From JAGQNT01 sp964426605 (lineage in GTDB: Bacteria; Patescibacteriota; Saccharimonadia; Saccharimonadales; UBA4665): 64,000 bases of DNA. Location: assembly GCA_964426605.1 (NCBI GenBank), contig CAYRQK010000001.1, positions 62,001 to 126,000 on the forward strand, in the 5' to 3' direction. Below the pieces are notes generated by a model, which did not search any database, was not told the origin of the DNA, and saw only the letters and a list, made by a program, of their open reading frames with translations. Shown piece by piece: positions 25,402 to 34,167 of this stretch; position 1 is the stretch's first letter, and every line of letters starts with the position of its first letter. The position numbers and the translations under genes were made by a program.

Positions 25402-26649
25402 TTATAGGTCGGCGTAACGCCGGGACCAGATATAGCCGCCACCAGCGGTCACGAGGCACACTATGCCGCCTAGCACAATCGGTACACGGCCGCCCCAGGA
25501 GTCAGCCGCCCAACCAAGCAGCGGAGATCCAATGGGTGTCGTGCCGATAAGCAATATTGTCTGCAGGGCCAAGACTCTACCCCGAATGCGACTTTCGGAG
25601 GCAATCTGCGCCAAGTTGGTTGTTGCGTTTGTGTACAGAATACTGCCCGCGCCAACCAGTATAGCGACGGCCGCAGCGATGTAAGTATTTGGTGTGGCGG
25701 CCAACAGTAGCATACTCACCCCCAGCACTACCGCCCCACCAATGACGTGTCTCAACTTTATGACACTGCGCTGCGCAATAAAGAGTGCCGTGATAATCGA
25801 GCCAACACCCATCAGCGAGTACAGTAGCGTATACGTGCTGTCGGAGGCGTGCAGCCCCTTACCGACAAATAACGGCAGAGTCGTATTGAAATTATAAGCC
25901 AGCGTGCCGATGGCCAGTAGCATCGTAAAGCTTATATACAGCGCCGGGGTGCGGCGTACAAACGTTAAGCCGACACTCATCTCTCCTTTCTGTCGTGGCC
26001 GAGGCTTGCTGCGATAGAGTTCGTTCTCGCGCATATAGATCAGGCATGCAATGACTGCCACATACGATGCCGCGTCAACTGCGAAGGCCCAGCCGTAACC
26101 CACGGTTACTATTAGTAATCCGGCCAGTGCCGGTCCAATAATGCGCGAGATATTTATAATTGTGCTGTACAGGGTAACAGCATTCGCAACCGCGTGGTCT
26201 GGTACCATTTCACTGGTGAATGAACGGCGCAAGGGATTATCAAATGCCAATAAGATACCGCCAAAAGCCGCAATGATATAAAAACCATAAAGAGGAGTGT
26301 GTGGCACAAAGGCGAGCACCGCTAGTCCGATTGACTCAACCATCTCCAGGCTCTGGGTGATGAGTAGGAGTTTATGTTTGTTGTGTCGGTCGGCGATGAC
26401 ACCTCCGTATGCGGTCAGCAAAAGGATCGGCCCGTACTGGCAGGCGGCCAAAATGCCGATCGCCAGACCACTGTGCGTAATGTGCAAAACTAACAATGTC
26501 AGCGCGACGTTGGTGAGCCAGTTGCCGGTATTAGAAATACTCTGACCAATGAAAAACAGTCGGAAGTTACGGTAGCGAAGCGACGCAAAAATATCGCCCA
26601 GCGATGATCTGAGCTTGCTATAGGATGGCACTATTTCGTTTGGTTCCAT
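25402..26649 (-). CDS. MFS transporter (EntS/MFS_3-like)
   Basis: 415 residues with about 12 membrane helices. Resembles the EntS/MFS_3 group: SLRYRNFRLFFIGQSISNTG near the N-terminus and the cytoplasmic loop ADRHNKHKLLLITQ after helix 3. These proteins usually export siderophores, macrolides or other small molecules; the substrate is unknown. Convergent with the ABC exporter. Confidence 0.88.
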   Translation of the reverse strand: MEPNEIVPSYSKLRSSLGDIFASLRYRNFRLFFIGQSISNTGNWLTNVALTLLVLHITHSGLAIGILAACQYGPILLLTAYGGVIADRHNKHKLLLITQSLEMVESIGLAVLAFVPHTPLYGFYIIAAFGGILLAFDNPLRRSFTSEMVPDHAVANAVTLYSTIINISRIIGPALAGLLIVTVGYGWAFAVDAASYVAVIACLIYMRENELYRSKPRPRQKGEMSVGLTFVRRTPALYISFTMLLAIGTLAYNFNTTLPLFVGKGLHASDSTYTLLYSLMGVGSIITALFIAQRSVIKLRHVIGGAVVLGVSMLLLAATPNTYIAAAVAILVGAGSILYTNATTNLAQIASESRIRGRVLALQTILLIGTTPIGSPLLGWAADSWGGRVPIVLGGIVCLVTAGGGYIWSRRYADL

Positions 26650-26660
26650 CGGTGGTGGCT

Positions 26661-27212
26661 TTACTTACGGAGGAAGTTAACCACCCCTTTCTCACCTTCG
26701 AGGCCTGGTACTATTTCCGGATCGGCTATATAGCTGCGACTCCGTATGGTCTGCCAGGTGAATATGTATATCCATACCAAGCCATACAGCAGCCCGAGTA
26801 CGACACCAGTATCCACGATGCCACGCCAGGGTTGTGAGAAATGAACGACGATAAGGATGAGTACCACAATGCCGGCCGACAGTGACCGGCTGCTGACCTT
26901 GCGTCGTCGGGTTGCATGATAGTAGCCAACGCAGTACAGCGGTGCTAACCACAGGTCAATAGTACGGCCGTGGTTAGCGAGATGCCACATACGGGCTGCT
27001 ACGCGCGGCGAAAACTGTTTCTGGAAGCCACGGTAGCCCTCACCAACAAGCATAAACAGTACCCACGTAACCAAAACCACCCATTCAGTAGTAGTTAATT
27101 GCATGCCCAGCGCATCAAACATGCGTGGCAGTAGGCGCCCAACGGCGCTGCCGATGAGCAGCGTTATACCGACGATCCCCCAGGTCGCACCTGCAATCCG
27201 TGAACTTCTCAT
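26661..27212 (-). CDS. Membrane protein, unknown
   Basis: 183 residues from ATG 27212 (ATAGGGC upstream; an in-frame ATG at 27233 lacks a ribosome site). Four hydrophobic segments, including GATWGIVGITLLIGSAVG, WVVLVTWVLFMLVGEGY and SAGIVVLILIVVHFS. No family recognised. It lies 11 bases upstream of the MFS gene on the same strand, so they are probably co-transcribed. Confidence 0.7.
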   Translation of the reverse strand: MRSSRIAGATWGIVGITLLIGSAVGRLLPRMFDALGMQLTTTEWVVLVTWVLFMLVGEGYRGFQKQFSPRVAARMWHLANHGRTIDLWLAPLYCVGYYHATRRRKVSSRSLSAGIVVLILIVVHFSQPWRGIVDTGVVLGLLYGLVWIYIFTWQTIRSRSYIADPEIVPGLEGEKGVVNFLRK

Positions 27213-27325
27213 ATATGCCCTATTGTAGCGCATTGCACTGGCTCTGGCCGGTCTTGAAATAAGCCGTGCGTAGATGGCATGGCATCAACTGACGAGGCTA
27301 ACTGGGGTCGCACGCCGTATGTGGC

Positions 27326-27565
27326 TTAAAAATTTTGGATTATGATGTGGCCGAGTGGCTTGACTAGAGCGATAGCATCTCCAGTGCGTTCTACGGCATA
27401 TGCCTGGTCGCCTTGTATGAAATTTGGCTCATGGAATTCAGGAAATCTTTTGGCAAGTTCATCGACAGGACCTTCCCAGCTGAGATCAAGTCCCCACGTT
27501 GCCCACCACTTCCCGTCTTCAAAAATCGTGCGTTGAAAATTAGACTCCCTATCATTGCATCCCAT
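27326..27565 (-). CDS. Small hypothetical protein downstream of tRNA-Arg(CCG)
   Basis: 79 residues from ATG 27565, with AAAGGAG 7 bases before it. Trp-rich and soluble (FEDGKWWATWGLDLSWEG). The gene begins 30 bases after the tRNA 3' end, on the same strand and with no terminator between, so it may be read from the tRNA promoter. No family recognised. Confidence 0.55.
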   Translation of the reverse strand: MGCNDRESNFQRTIFEDGKWWATWGLDLSWEGPVDELAKRFPEFHEPNFIQGDQAYAVERTGDAIALVKPLGHIIIQNF

Positions 27566-27595
27566 AGCAGCTCCTTTAATACGTCTACATGAAAA

Positions 27596-27672
27596 TGGTA
27601 CGCGCGAAGGGATTCGAACCCCCGACCTTTGGTACCGGAAACCAACGCTCTATCCAGCTGAGCTACGCGCGC
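27596..27672 (-). tRNA. tRNA-Arg (anticodon CCG)
   Basis: Minus strand, 77 bases with encoded CCA. Acceptor GCGCGCG pairs with CGCGCGT (G1-T72 wobble); anticodon arm TTGGT-TTCCGGT-ACCAA. Upstream the -10 TATACT and TACCCCTGTT match the tRNA promoter design, but no TTGC box is seen at 17 bases. Confidence 0.95.
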
Positions 27673-27729
27673 GTAACAGGGGTAAGTATATCACCATCGT
27701 TTGTTTTGGGCGAGACCCGGCCCCGTGGT

Positions 27730-28326
27730 TTAGTGGACGCGCTTGCGCTGCGCGAATAGGCCGACGACACTGAGCGCCAGCGCGGTTGTACTAAGAACAA
27801 ACGCCAGTGTTACGCGGCTATCTTGTTCTGTATTAGCGGCGGGTGCGTGCAAATCGTCAATGACTTTGGTGACCGAGTAGGGCCCCGAAGTACCAGTATC
27901 ATCACTACCACTTGCTGCTGGCTTTTGATCCCAGTGCACGACGGTGCCATCGGCATATGTTTGGTATGCTTTCCAGTCGAGCTGGGTGACACTGGCTGGC
28001 ATTTGAGCCTTGAGGAATAGATCCGCGCGTTGCCCGGTAGGTATAGTCCCAGTCCAGGTGATATCGGTAACGGTATCGTTGCCCCCGCCGATGTGTATGT
28101 CCCAGCCAGCTATCACGGTGGGCTGTACATCTTGCAAGCCTTTGGGTATCACGAGTTTGATACTTGTGACTGCCACTTGCTTCTCATTTGGCACGCTGAC
28201 ATCAAATAGAACTCGGTCGCCGACAGCTGCCTGGTTGGGTGTCACGACAACGTGTGCAAATGCCACTGCCGGGGCCGCCACTATAAGTGCAAGTGCCCCA
28301 ATGATGCTGATGAGTGTTCGTTTCAT
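27730..28326 (-). CDS. YcnI-like (DUF1775) copper-associated surface protein
   Basis: 198 residues from ATG 28326 (GGGGGAC before it). The signal peptide ends in AFAHVVVTP; the His after cleavage is the copper ligand of YcnI proteins. A DUF1775 domain (about 25-150, with WTGTIPTGQ and WDQKP) is followed by a linker and a C-terminal membrane helix with basic tail. Last gene of a three-gene operon with a CopC-like protein and a haem-type membrane protein. Likely extracytoplasmic copper binding or delivery. Confidence 0.85.
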   Translation of the reverse strand: MKRTLISIIGALALIVAAPAVAFAHVVVTPNQAAVGDRVLFDVSVPNEKQVAVTSIKLVIPKGLQDVQPTVIAGWDIHIGGGNDTVTDITWTGTIPTGQRADLFLKAQMPASVTQLDWKAYQTYADGTVVHWDQKPAASGSDDTGTSGPYSVTKVIDDLHAPAANTEQDSRVTLAFVLSTTALALSVVGLFAQRKRVH

Positions 28327-28343
28327 ATGTCCCCCTTCTGCCC

Positions 28344-28838
28344 TTATTCTACTCGAAAGGCAGCAAGTAATACGAGTCCAATAGTCAGCCCGAGTCCGAT
28401 CCACAGTAGCGGCGGAATGGGTTGGCCGGTGGCGTTGTCACCGGCCACGCGCACTTCGTAATTGAGGGTGAAGGGTTGGAAGCTGTTGCCGTGCGTTGGT
28501 TGGCCATGCACTTGCAACGTATACACTGCGGGTTGCGGAAACGTGTAGGTGTCCTGAGCCGTGGCCTGGCTTGTGACCCGCAACGTCCGGGTGACCTGTT
28601 TGCCAGCGGCCTGTATGCGTATCGTGCAGGTACAGTCGGACAAACGGAAATGTCCGCTGGCGTCATCAAACTCCAGCGTATAGGTCGTGGGTTGTCCACT
28701 CACGGCCGCATCATCCGGTTTAATATGCAGTACGGCACCGATATTACCATCGATCTTCAGTACGTGTGCACTGGCACCAGCGGGTGCCATGAGTGTTACC
28801 GCGATCAGGACCGCCAATATTAAGAACGCGTTGCGCAT
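28344..28838 (-). CDS. Secreted membrane-anchored protein, CopC/FixH-like
   Basis: 164 residues: signal peptide, mature start after ASAHVLKIDGNIG, Ig-like domain with a Cys pair (SDCTCTIR), and C-terminal helix (LLWIGLGLTIGLVLLAAF). The N-terminal His right after cleavage recalls copper-binding CopC and YcnI. Between the YcnI-like gene and the haem-type membrane gene, overlapping the latter by one base. A copper role is inferred from context. Confidence 0.65.
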   Translation of the reverse strand: MRNAFLILAVLIAVTLMAPAGASAHVLKIDGNIGAVLHIKPDDAAVSGQPTTYTLEFDDASGHFRLSDCTCTIRIQAAGKQVTRTLRVTSQATAQDTYTFPQPAVYTLQVHGQPTHGNSFQPFTLNYEVRVAGDNATGQPIPPLLWIGLGLTIGLVLLAAFRVE

Positions 28839-29491
28839 TAGTGCCTGCCTCGCCTATGTGCGCTGAGATATATACGAGCCACCTCAAGCCCTATCAGCAA
28901 AGCTATCGCCACGTACGTCACGATGCCGAGTAGACTCAGCTGCATATAGTGCGGGCCAATCAGCGCGACATGCACGATGATCGCAACGCTGGCAAAATAC
29001 ACCAGCCGATGGAGTAACTTCCAGTGATGGAATCCCATAGTTTTCACTGCCCAGTCCAACGAGGTGGCAGCCATTACCAGCAGTACCGCCAGTGCAAATG
29101 AGCCCAACAGAAACGACACCTCATATGTACCGTCGAAGTGTCCCAGTCCTGCAAAGCCACCCAGCTGCCCAAAAAAACTGATCAGCACATGCAGTAGGGC
29201 GTAGTAAAACGCCAACACCCCAATTGCCCGCCGGGCGTGCAAATAGGCAGCTCGAAAGGGCAGTGCCGGAAAGACTTTCGTGAGCGGTGACGCCAGCATG
29301 GCGAGGTACAGCAGTAGTAGGCAGGCAAATCCATACAACTGCTCCATACGGATGACCTGCAGGTTGCCGACGGCAATTTGCAGCTGGATGACACCCGCAA
29401 TGTCGATCGACAGCACGATACCGGCCATCAAAATCCAAAACCGGCTGTTCCTCAGAAGCCGCCTAAAAACCGGGGTATGTTGGGGGTTCAT
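28838..29491 (-). CDS. Ferric reductase-like transmembrane domain protein
   Basis: 217 residues with about six membrane helices. Paired His in HARRAIGVLAFYYALLHVLI and HHWKLLHRLVYFASVAIIVH are the haem-binding pattern of the ferric reductase/MsrQ fold. No flavin domain is attached. First gene of the operon with the CopC-like and YcnI-like proteins; together they suggest surface copper or redox handling. Confidence 0.8.
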   Translation of the reverse strand: MNPQHTPVFRRLLRNSRFWILMAGIVLSIDIAGVIQLQIAVGNLQVIRMEQLYGFACLLLLYLAMLASPLTKVFPALPFRAAYLHARRAIGVLAFYYALLHVLISFFGQLGGFAGLGHFDGTYEVSFLLGSFALAVLLVMAATSLDWAVKTMGFHHWKLLHRLVYFASVAIIVHVALIGPHYMQLSLLGIVTYVAIALLIGLEVARIYLSAHRRGRH

Positions 29492-29564
29492 TAGCTATCA
29501 GCATAGCAAGTACGGTGAGTGTGCGTAAGGTGACGTAGTTGCTTAGTTATGGTATAAATACTAT

Positions 29565-29999
29565 ATGAACAGGGATAATATGGAGTATCAAGCGTACCTC
29601 CAAGATCGGCATCCGTTACGGCGGCTGGTCCCACTAGTGGTTGCGGCCGTTATCATTATCGGGCTGCTGTTACTTATTGTGTGGTTTTTCTTGGGCCGCG
29701 AACATCATGCCGGCTCATCGACGGCGCACCCAGCTACCGCGACGCACCAATCATCCAAAGCGCCGTCCGCCGCGAAGCCTAATACGTCGAATAACAGCAG
29801 CAATCCATCGGCTAGTGGTCAGGCCACGCTGCCCGGTTCGGATTCCGGCGAGGACGGTACAAGTCCTGGTCAGCCCAGTCCGTCAGGAAGTGCCGGTGAC
29901 CTCAGTAACACTGGCCCCGGCGATGTGTTTGCCGTCTTCTTGGTAGCCACTCTTGTCGGTGTGGCGTATAAACGCTGGCAACTCCGTCAGACCAATTAA
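29565..29999 (+). CDS. Cell-surface protein with LSNTG sortase-like signal
   Basis: 144 residues. Membrane helix near the N-terminus (LVPLVVAAVIIIGLLLLIVW), a Ser/Pro/Thr/Gly-rich low-complexity middle (about 50-115), then LSNTGPGD, a hydrophobic segment (VFAVFLVATLVGVAY) and KRWQLRQ. This matches a sortase sorting signal with LSNTG in place of LPXTG. No folded domain: probably a stalk or spacer. Divergent from the ferric reductase operon. Confidence 0.7.
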   Translation: MNRDNMEYQAYLQDRHPLRRLVPLVVAAVIIIGLLLLIVWFFLGREHHAGSSTAHPATATHQSSKAPSAAKPNTSNNSSNPSASGQATLPGSDSGEDGTSPGQPSPSGSAGDLSNTGPGDVFAVFLVATLVGVAYKRWQLRQTN

Positions 30000-30085
30000 A
30001 CGGTGGTGATCGATGCTAGTCACGTGGTACCGGGCACGTGCTATACGCAGTATACTGTCTTTAATATATGCATAAGGAGATGTCT

Positions 30086-30640
30086 ATGGTGGCCACCCGA
30101 AAACAGCAACCCAACTGGACACGACACGTGTTGTGGGTTGTTACGGTGGCACTCGTCATTGCTTGTGTCTGCCTTGTATTTGCGCTCGCACACAAAACGG
30201 TTACGGCGCCAGCATCTAGCCAGAATACATCACCGAGCATCAGTCTTGGTACGGTGGAGTATCAGTTTGCCGGCAATCGAGCCATCAAGCAAACGGATAA
30301 TCCTGCGGTCAATAGCCTCAAGGTGTTTCTGAATAACGATGCTCGGCACGAAGGTTGTTCTGTAGCGGCACCGGCCTACGAACACGTTGTGGCGTACACC
30401 AAAGATAAGACGCAAGTGTTCATAAAATACGGTTGCGGTGCAGCTGATTCCCCTATTTACGCCGTACAGACTGCCGGAGCCTGGAAAATGTTGTCTCCTA
30501 CTAACCACTTCGATTACCTGGGCATGCCAGATTGCCAGTATCTTACCACCAACAATATTAGTACCGAGATCGCCCCCGTATGTGCTAACGATGTGCAGGT
30601 CGGTGCTCCCGCAGCTACGCCCAAATACCTAGTCCGATAG
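30086..30640 (+). CDS. Membrane-anchored hypothetical protein
   Basis: 184 residues from ATG 30086, chosen because AAGGAG lies 6 bases before it. One N-terminal membrane anchor (VLWVVTVALVIACVCLVFAL), then an extracytoplasmic domain with several Cys (EGCSVAA, YGCGAADS, PDCQYL, PVCAND) that may form disulfides. No family recognised. Confidence 0.65.
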   Translation: MVATRKQQPNWTRHVLWVVTVALVIACVCLVFALAHKTVTAPASSQNTSPSISLGTVEYQFAGNRAIKQTDNPAVNSLKVFLNNDARHEGCSVAAPAYEHVVAYTKDKTQVFIKYGCGAADSPIYAVQTAGAWKMLSPTNHFDYLGMPDCQYLTTNNISTEIAPVCANDVQVGAPAATPKYLVR

Positions 30641-30660
30641 CTACATCATTCACTCGAAAG

Positions 30661-30894
30661 CTAGCTGTCGTTGTGTTTGAGTAAATCCAGCACGTCTTGT
30701 GCCCGCTTGAAACTCTGCTCGGGTGGCAACTCGCCGAGATAGCGTGCTAAACGCCCAAAGTGCTTATCGGCGGCTTTCTTCTGCAACTCGGCTGCGGTGA
30801 CGGGGAAATCCGGTATATAGCGGAGTAGGTAGGCCAAGTAGATAGATACGTTGTCGGTGATGGATCCAATTACTTCTGGTTCCTTGCGCTGCAT
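30661..30894 (-). CDS. Small hypothetical protein of the ArsR operon
   Basis: 77 residues, soluble, helix-rich (AELQKKAADKHFGRLARYLG). One base separates it from the reductase gene upstream, so it belongs to the ArsR-reductase operon. No family recognised. Confidence 0.6.
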   Translation of the reverse strand: MQRKEPEVIGSITDNVSIYLAYLLRYIPDFPVTAAELQKKAADKHFGRLARYLGELPPEQSFKRAQDVLDLLKHNDS

Positions 30895-30895
30895 A

Positions 30896-31612
30896 TTAGT
30901 ACCCCGAGAATTCTTCTGTCTTAATGTTGTCTTCGTCGACGCCGGCTCCGACGAGCATCTGCCGCATGGCTCCGACCATGGCTGCTGGCCCTGAAAGGTA
31001 ATAACGCGGTGCGGCGAGGTCGGGTACGTGCCGTTTGAGCATGTCTTTATCGATGTAGCCGAGTTCGCCCTGCCAATCGCCGGCAGTCACGTCGGTCATC
31101 ACTGGCACGAACGTAAAGTGGGGGTTCTGCTGGGCAAAGCCTTCGAGATCGGAAAGAAAGGCGGCATCAGCGGGTGTTTTGTTGGAATATAACAGGATCA
31201 GCTCGTGAGCAGTTTTGTCGGCTGTGGCCTTGGCGATCATGCTGCGCACAGGAGTTATACCGATGCCACCAATAAGAAATACGGCCGGCACGGTTTCGTT
31301 TTTGTGGAGCGTGAAATCGCCATATGGAGCATCAAATTTTACCTCAGTGCCTACGGGTGCGTCTCCAAGGACTCGCTTGAACGCTGTATCGCGCATACGC
31401 GTGGCAATCATGACGTCCTTGTCATCTGGACTGGTCGCAAGTGAAAAACCGCGCACATTGCCCTCCTCGTCGGTCTCAGAGGGGTTGAGCAGTGTTATAT
31501 CGCAGAATTGGCCGGCCCGATACTCAAAACCTGCCGGTTTCTCGAAGTGAAATGCCATCGTGCCGTTAGCGATAGTGTCCTTTTGTGTCAGTTTTACGTT
31601 GTATATTGGCAT
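30896..31612 (-). CDS. FAD/NAD(P)-binding oxidoreductase (ferredoxin-NADP reductase type)
   Basis: 238 residues. The FAD domain has RGFSLATSP, a variant of the RxYS motif, and APYGDFTL; the NAD(P) domain has FLIGGIGITPVRSM and ends in TEEFSGY. No iron-sulphur domain. Such proteins pass electrons from NAD(P)H to ferredoxin, haem or a membrane partner; the ferric reductase-like protein at 28838 is one possible partner. Sits 2 bases after the ArsR gene on the same strand. Confidence 0.88.
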   Translation of the reverse strand: MPIYNVKLTQKDTIANGTMAFHFEKPAGFEYRAGQFCDITLLNPSETDEEGNVRGFSLATSPDDKDVMIATRMRDTAFKRVLGDAPVGTEVKFDAPYGDFTLHKNETVPAVFLIGGIGITPVRSMIAKATADKTAHELILLYSNKTPADAAFLSDLEGFAQQNPHFTFVPVMTDVTAGDWQGELGYIDKDMLKRHVPDLAAPRYYLSGPAAMVGAMRQMLVGAGVDEDNIKTEEFSGY

Positions 31613-31614
31613 TT

Positions 31615-31920
31615 TTACTCCCAGTGATTACAGCCTTTTGCGCAGTATGTTCGGACATGTTTGTCAATCATGCTGAACAGCGGTTGGACTGTATTTTTAT
31701 TTATTGAATAGACCCGCTCTTTACCCCGTGGTTCCATCTCTACGAAATGGCACAGTAGCAATCGCTTCATGTTGTGCGAGACGGCCGATTGCTCCATGTC
31801 CAGATGCTCGCATATATCGGTGACGGTTTGACCACCTGCAGCGTCCAGGAGCTGGAGTATTCGCACACGGTGTTTGTTTCCAAGCACGGCAAAAAAATCA
31901 TCAAAAACCATATACTCCAT
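31615..31920 (-). CDS. ArsR-family transcriptional regulator
   Basis: 101 residues with a winged helix: KHRVRILQLLDAAGGQTVTD, then MEQSAVSHNMKRLLLCHFVE. Cys in LLLCHF and in the tail CAKGCNHWE could bind metal or sense redox state. Heads an operon with the reductase and a 77-residue protein, and an inverted repeat covers its start, so self-repression is likely. Met4 at 31911 is an alternative start. Confidence 0.88.
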   Translation of the reverse strand: MEYMVFDDFFAVLGNKHRVRILQLLDAAGGQTVTDICEHLDMEQSAVSHNMKRLLLCHFVEMEPRGKERVYSINKNTVQPLFSMIDKHVRTYCAKGCNHWE

Positions 31921-31938
31921 ATGAAAATAATATCATAT
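31919..31938 (-). promoter_or_regulatory. Putative ArsR operator
   Basis: Inverted repeat ATATGA-N8-TCATAT overlapping the ArsR start codon and a possible -10 box (TATTAT on the minus strand). Confidence 0.45.
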
Positions 31939-32020
31939 GAAGCGCTATTTTGCACTTTCTGGGCACGTAGGCTAGGCTGTCGTGCTCCGCCAGTGCGCAT
32001 ACTGATCCCGGCTCGCAAAC

Positions 32021-32057
32021 ACACAAAAAGCTCACAACGAATGTGAGCTTTTTGTGT
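32021..32057 (-). terminator. Terminator of tRNA-Arg(TCG)
   Basis: Perfect 16-bp hairpin: arms ACACAAAAAGCTCACA and TGTGAGCTTTTTGTGT, abutting the tRNA CCA end. A and T runs on both arms allow bidirectional action. Confidence 0.88.
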
Positions 32058-32133
32058 GGTACGCCCGGCTGGACTCGAACCAGCGACCCCTTGGTTCGAA
32101 GCCAAGTACTCTAATCCACTGAGCTACGGGCGC
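32057..32133 (-). tRNA. tRNA-Arg (anticodon TCG)
   Basis: Minus strand, 77 bases with encoded CCA. Acceptor GCGCCCG pairs with CGGGCGT; anticodon arm CTTGG-CTTCGAA-CCAAG. Divergent from folC. Confidence 0.96.
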
Positions 32134-32179
32134 ATAGTATAGCGTATACTATCGTAGCAGAGATAACAGAGAGACGATA

Positions 32180-33439
32180 GTGCAGAAGATTACACATTTT
32201 GAAGCAGCCCACGCTGCACTCAGGCAATTCTATGGCGACCACGCCGATGGTCCGTATACGCTCGATCGAATGCGGCAACTGATGCAGTACCTCGGCAACC
32301 CACAAGAAGCGGTGCGAGTTGTTCATGTTGCAGGCACGTCGGGTAAGACATCTACGGCGTATTTTGTGGCAGCATTGCTGATGCAGGCTGGCGCCAAAGT
32401 GGGTCTGACGGTGTCACCGCACGTTGATGAGGTTAACGAACGGGTACAAATCGATGGTGTGCCGTTGCCCGAAGTAGAGTTTTGTCATGAGCTGAGCGAG
32501 TTCCTACAGCTTATCGAAGCCAGTGGCATCCTCCCTTCGTATTTTGAGTGCATGGCTGCTTTCGCATATTGGGAGTTTGCCCGCCAGAAGGTTGGTTACG
32601 CGGTGGTCGAAGTCGGTTTGGGCGGTTTGCTTGATGGGACCAATGTGGTGTCTCGCGCCGACAAGGTGTGCGTCATTACCGATATTGGTCTCGACCACAC
32701 CGAACTGCTTGGCGACACAGTTGATAAGATCGCTGCTCAAAAGGCCGGCATCGTTCAACCCGGCAACGATGTTTTCATGCACCAACAAGCGCCCGAGATT
32801 ATGGATGTCGTTGATGCGGTGTGCAAAAATGTCGGTGCCGACCTGCATGTCACTCGTCCCGCGGGTTTTCCGGCACCTACACAGCTACCGGCTTTCCAGC
32901 AGCGCAATTTTTCACTCGCCCAAGAGGTGGTTGACTGGGTGTTGCACCAGACGGGTGCCCGGCTACTCACCGCTCAGCAGATTGCAGTCGCTAGTCAGGT
33001 CTATATCCCGGCGCGCATGGAGATTATGCAGTATGCCGGCAAGACTATCGTCGTCGATGGCGCCCACAACGCCCAGAAACTCGAAGCTCTATGCGCGAGC
33101 ATTGCCGATAAGTATCCGAATGTACCCATTGCCGCCGTTGTCGGTTTCGTTGACGGCGACGTATTCCGCCTGCACCAAGCTCTCGACGTGCTGATACAAC
33201 ACTGCACGTATCTGATTATCACCGAGTTTTATACCGAGAAAGACTATCCAAAGCATTCGGTTCCGGCAACCATCGTTGAGGCCTATTGCCATCAGTCTGG
33301 TTTTGATACTACTCAGATTGTGCCGGACCCAGCCAGTGCGCTACACGTGCTGCTGAAGCGTCCCGAGGAGCTCTGTCTTGTTACCGGCTCGTTCTATTTA
33401 CTGAACCATATTCGTCCAGAACTTTTGGAGCACGCATGA
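32180..33439 (+). CDS. folC: Folylpolyglutamate synthase / dihydrofolate synthase FolC
   Basis: 419 residues from GTG 32180. Mur-ligase fold: P-loop VAGTSGKTSTA, KVGLTVSPHVDEVNERVQ, then ITDIGLDHTELLGDT and the C-terminal VVDGAHNAQKLEAL. It adds glutamates to folate; whether it also makes dihydrofolate cannot be told. The stop overlaps the folA start, and the order folC-folA fits folate salvage. Confidence 0.93.
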   Translation: MQKITHFEAAHAALRQFYGDHADGPYTLDRMRQLMQYLGNPQEAVRVVHVAGTSGKTSTAYFVAALLMQAGAKVGLTVSPHVDEVNERVQIDGVPLPEVEFCHELSEFLQLIEASGILPSYFECMAAFAYWEFARQKVGYAVVEVGLGGLLDGTNVVSRADKVCVITDIGLDHTELLGDTVDKIAAQKAGIVQPGNDVFMHQQAPEIMDVVDAVCKNVGADLHVTRPAGFPAPTQLPAFQQRNFSLAQEVVDWVLHQTGARLLTAQQIAVASQVYIPARMEIMQYAGKTIVVDGAHNAQKLEALCASIADKYPNVPIAAVVGFVDGDVFRLHQALDVLIQHCTYLIITEFYTEKDYPKHSVPATIVEAYCHQSGFDTTQIVPDPASALHVLLKRPEELCLVTGSFYLLNHIRPELLEHA

Positions 33440-33909
33440 TTCGGCATATTGTGGCTATGGACCAGCAGCGGGGTATTGGTAAGCATGGTTTTCAGCCGTG
33501 GAATATCCCTGACGATGAGCAGTATTTCTCCGAGATGACCAAAACGCATAGCGCGATTGTGCTCATGGGTCGCAAGACATACGAGGCGATTGGTCGCCCG
33601 TTGCTCAGTCGCCGTAATGTTGTGGCCACTCACGACGAATCGTACAGGCCGGAGGGTGTCGAAATCGTGCGCGATATCAGTGCATTCTTGCGTGACAATC
33701 CCGACACGTGGGTTATCGGCGGTGGGCAGATCTTTGATGCCACGATGCCCTTGACGGGCGAGCTCTACATCACCGAAATCGAGGCAGATTTTGCCTGTGA
33801 CGTATTCTATCCAGAGGTTCCGGCAGACTTTGTACGTGCCGAGGCCGGTGAGCTGAAGCACCAAAATGGTTTTGCCTATCGCTACGTGCGTTACATCCGT
33901 TCGGCGTAA
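33436..33909 (+). CDS. folA: Dihydrofolate reductase
   Basis: 157 residues, typical DHFR: IVAMDQQRGIGKHGFQPWNI, the DD acid pair after it, LMGRKTYEAIGRPLL, WVIGGGQIFDATMP. Reduces dihydrofolate with NADPH. Start ATG overlaps the folC stop by 4 bases. Confidence 0.95.
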   Translation: MIRHIVAMDQQRGIGKHGFQPWNIPDDEQYFSEMTKTHSAIVLMGRKTYEAIGRPLLSRRNVVATHDESYRPEGVEIVRDISAFLRDNPDTWVIGGGQIFDATMPLTGELYITEIEADFACDVFYPEVPADFVRAEAGELKHQNGFAYRYVRYIRSA

Positions 33910-34014
33910 CTTTTTTTACCCAAATTCAGCGAAATAACTCATAGCCGACTCGCAAGCAAAGCCCGTACTATGGCTACACGTCGGTCATGTAAATAGCCTA
34001 GGGAGGAGCAAGCG

Positions 34015-34113
34015 ATGTCACGACTATATGACACAAGGTGCCGCGAGACGAATGTTATACCCCGCGCGGGTAGCTCGATCTTTCGCGAAGTTCGTTTCGG
34101 CCATGTTGTGTAG
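34015..34113 (+). CDS. Possible 32-residue protein
   Basis: MSRLYDTRCRETNVIPRAG and 13 more residues ending in FGHVV, with a strong ribosome site (GGGAGGAGC) before ATG 34015. Arg-rich, no family. It lies in the 258-base gap between folA and the GlsB-like gene. Only the ribosome site supports it. Confidence 0.3.
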   Translation: MSRLYDTRCRETNVIPRAGSSIFREVRFGHVV

Positions 34114-34167
34114 AGAGCTATCCGTGTGTACTGCAGGAGATGAGGACTAAATACAGAGGGGGTAAAG

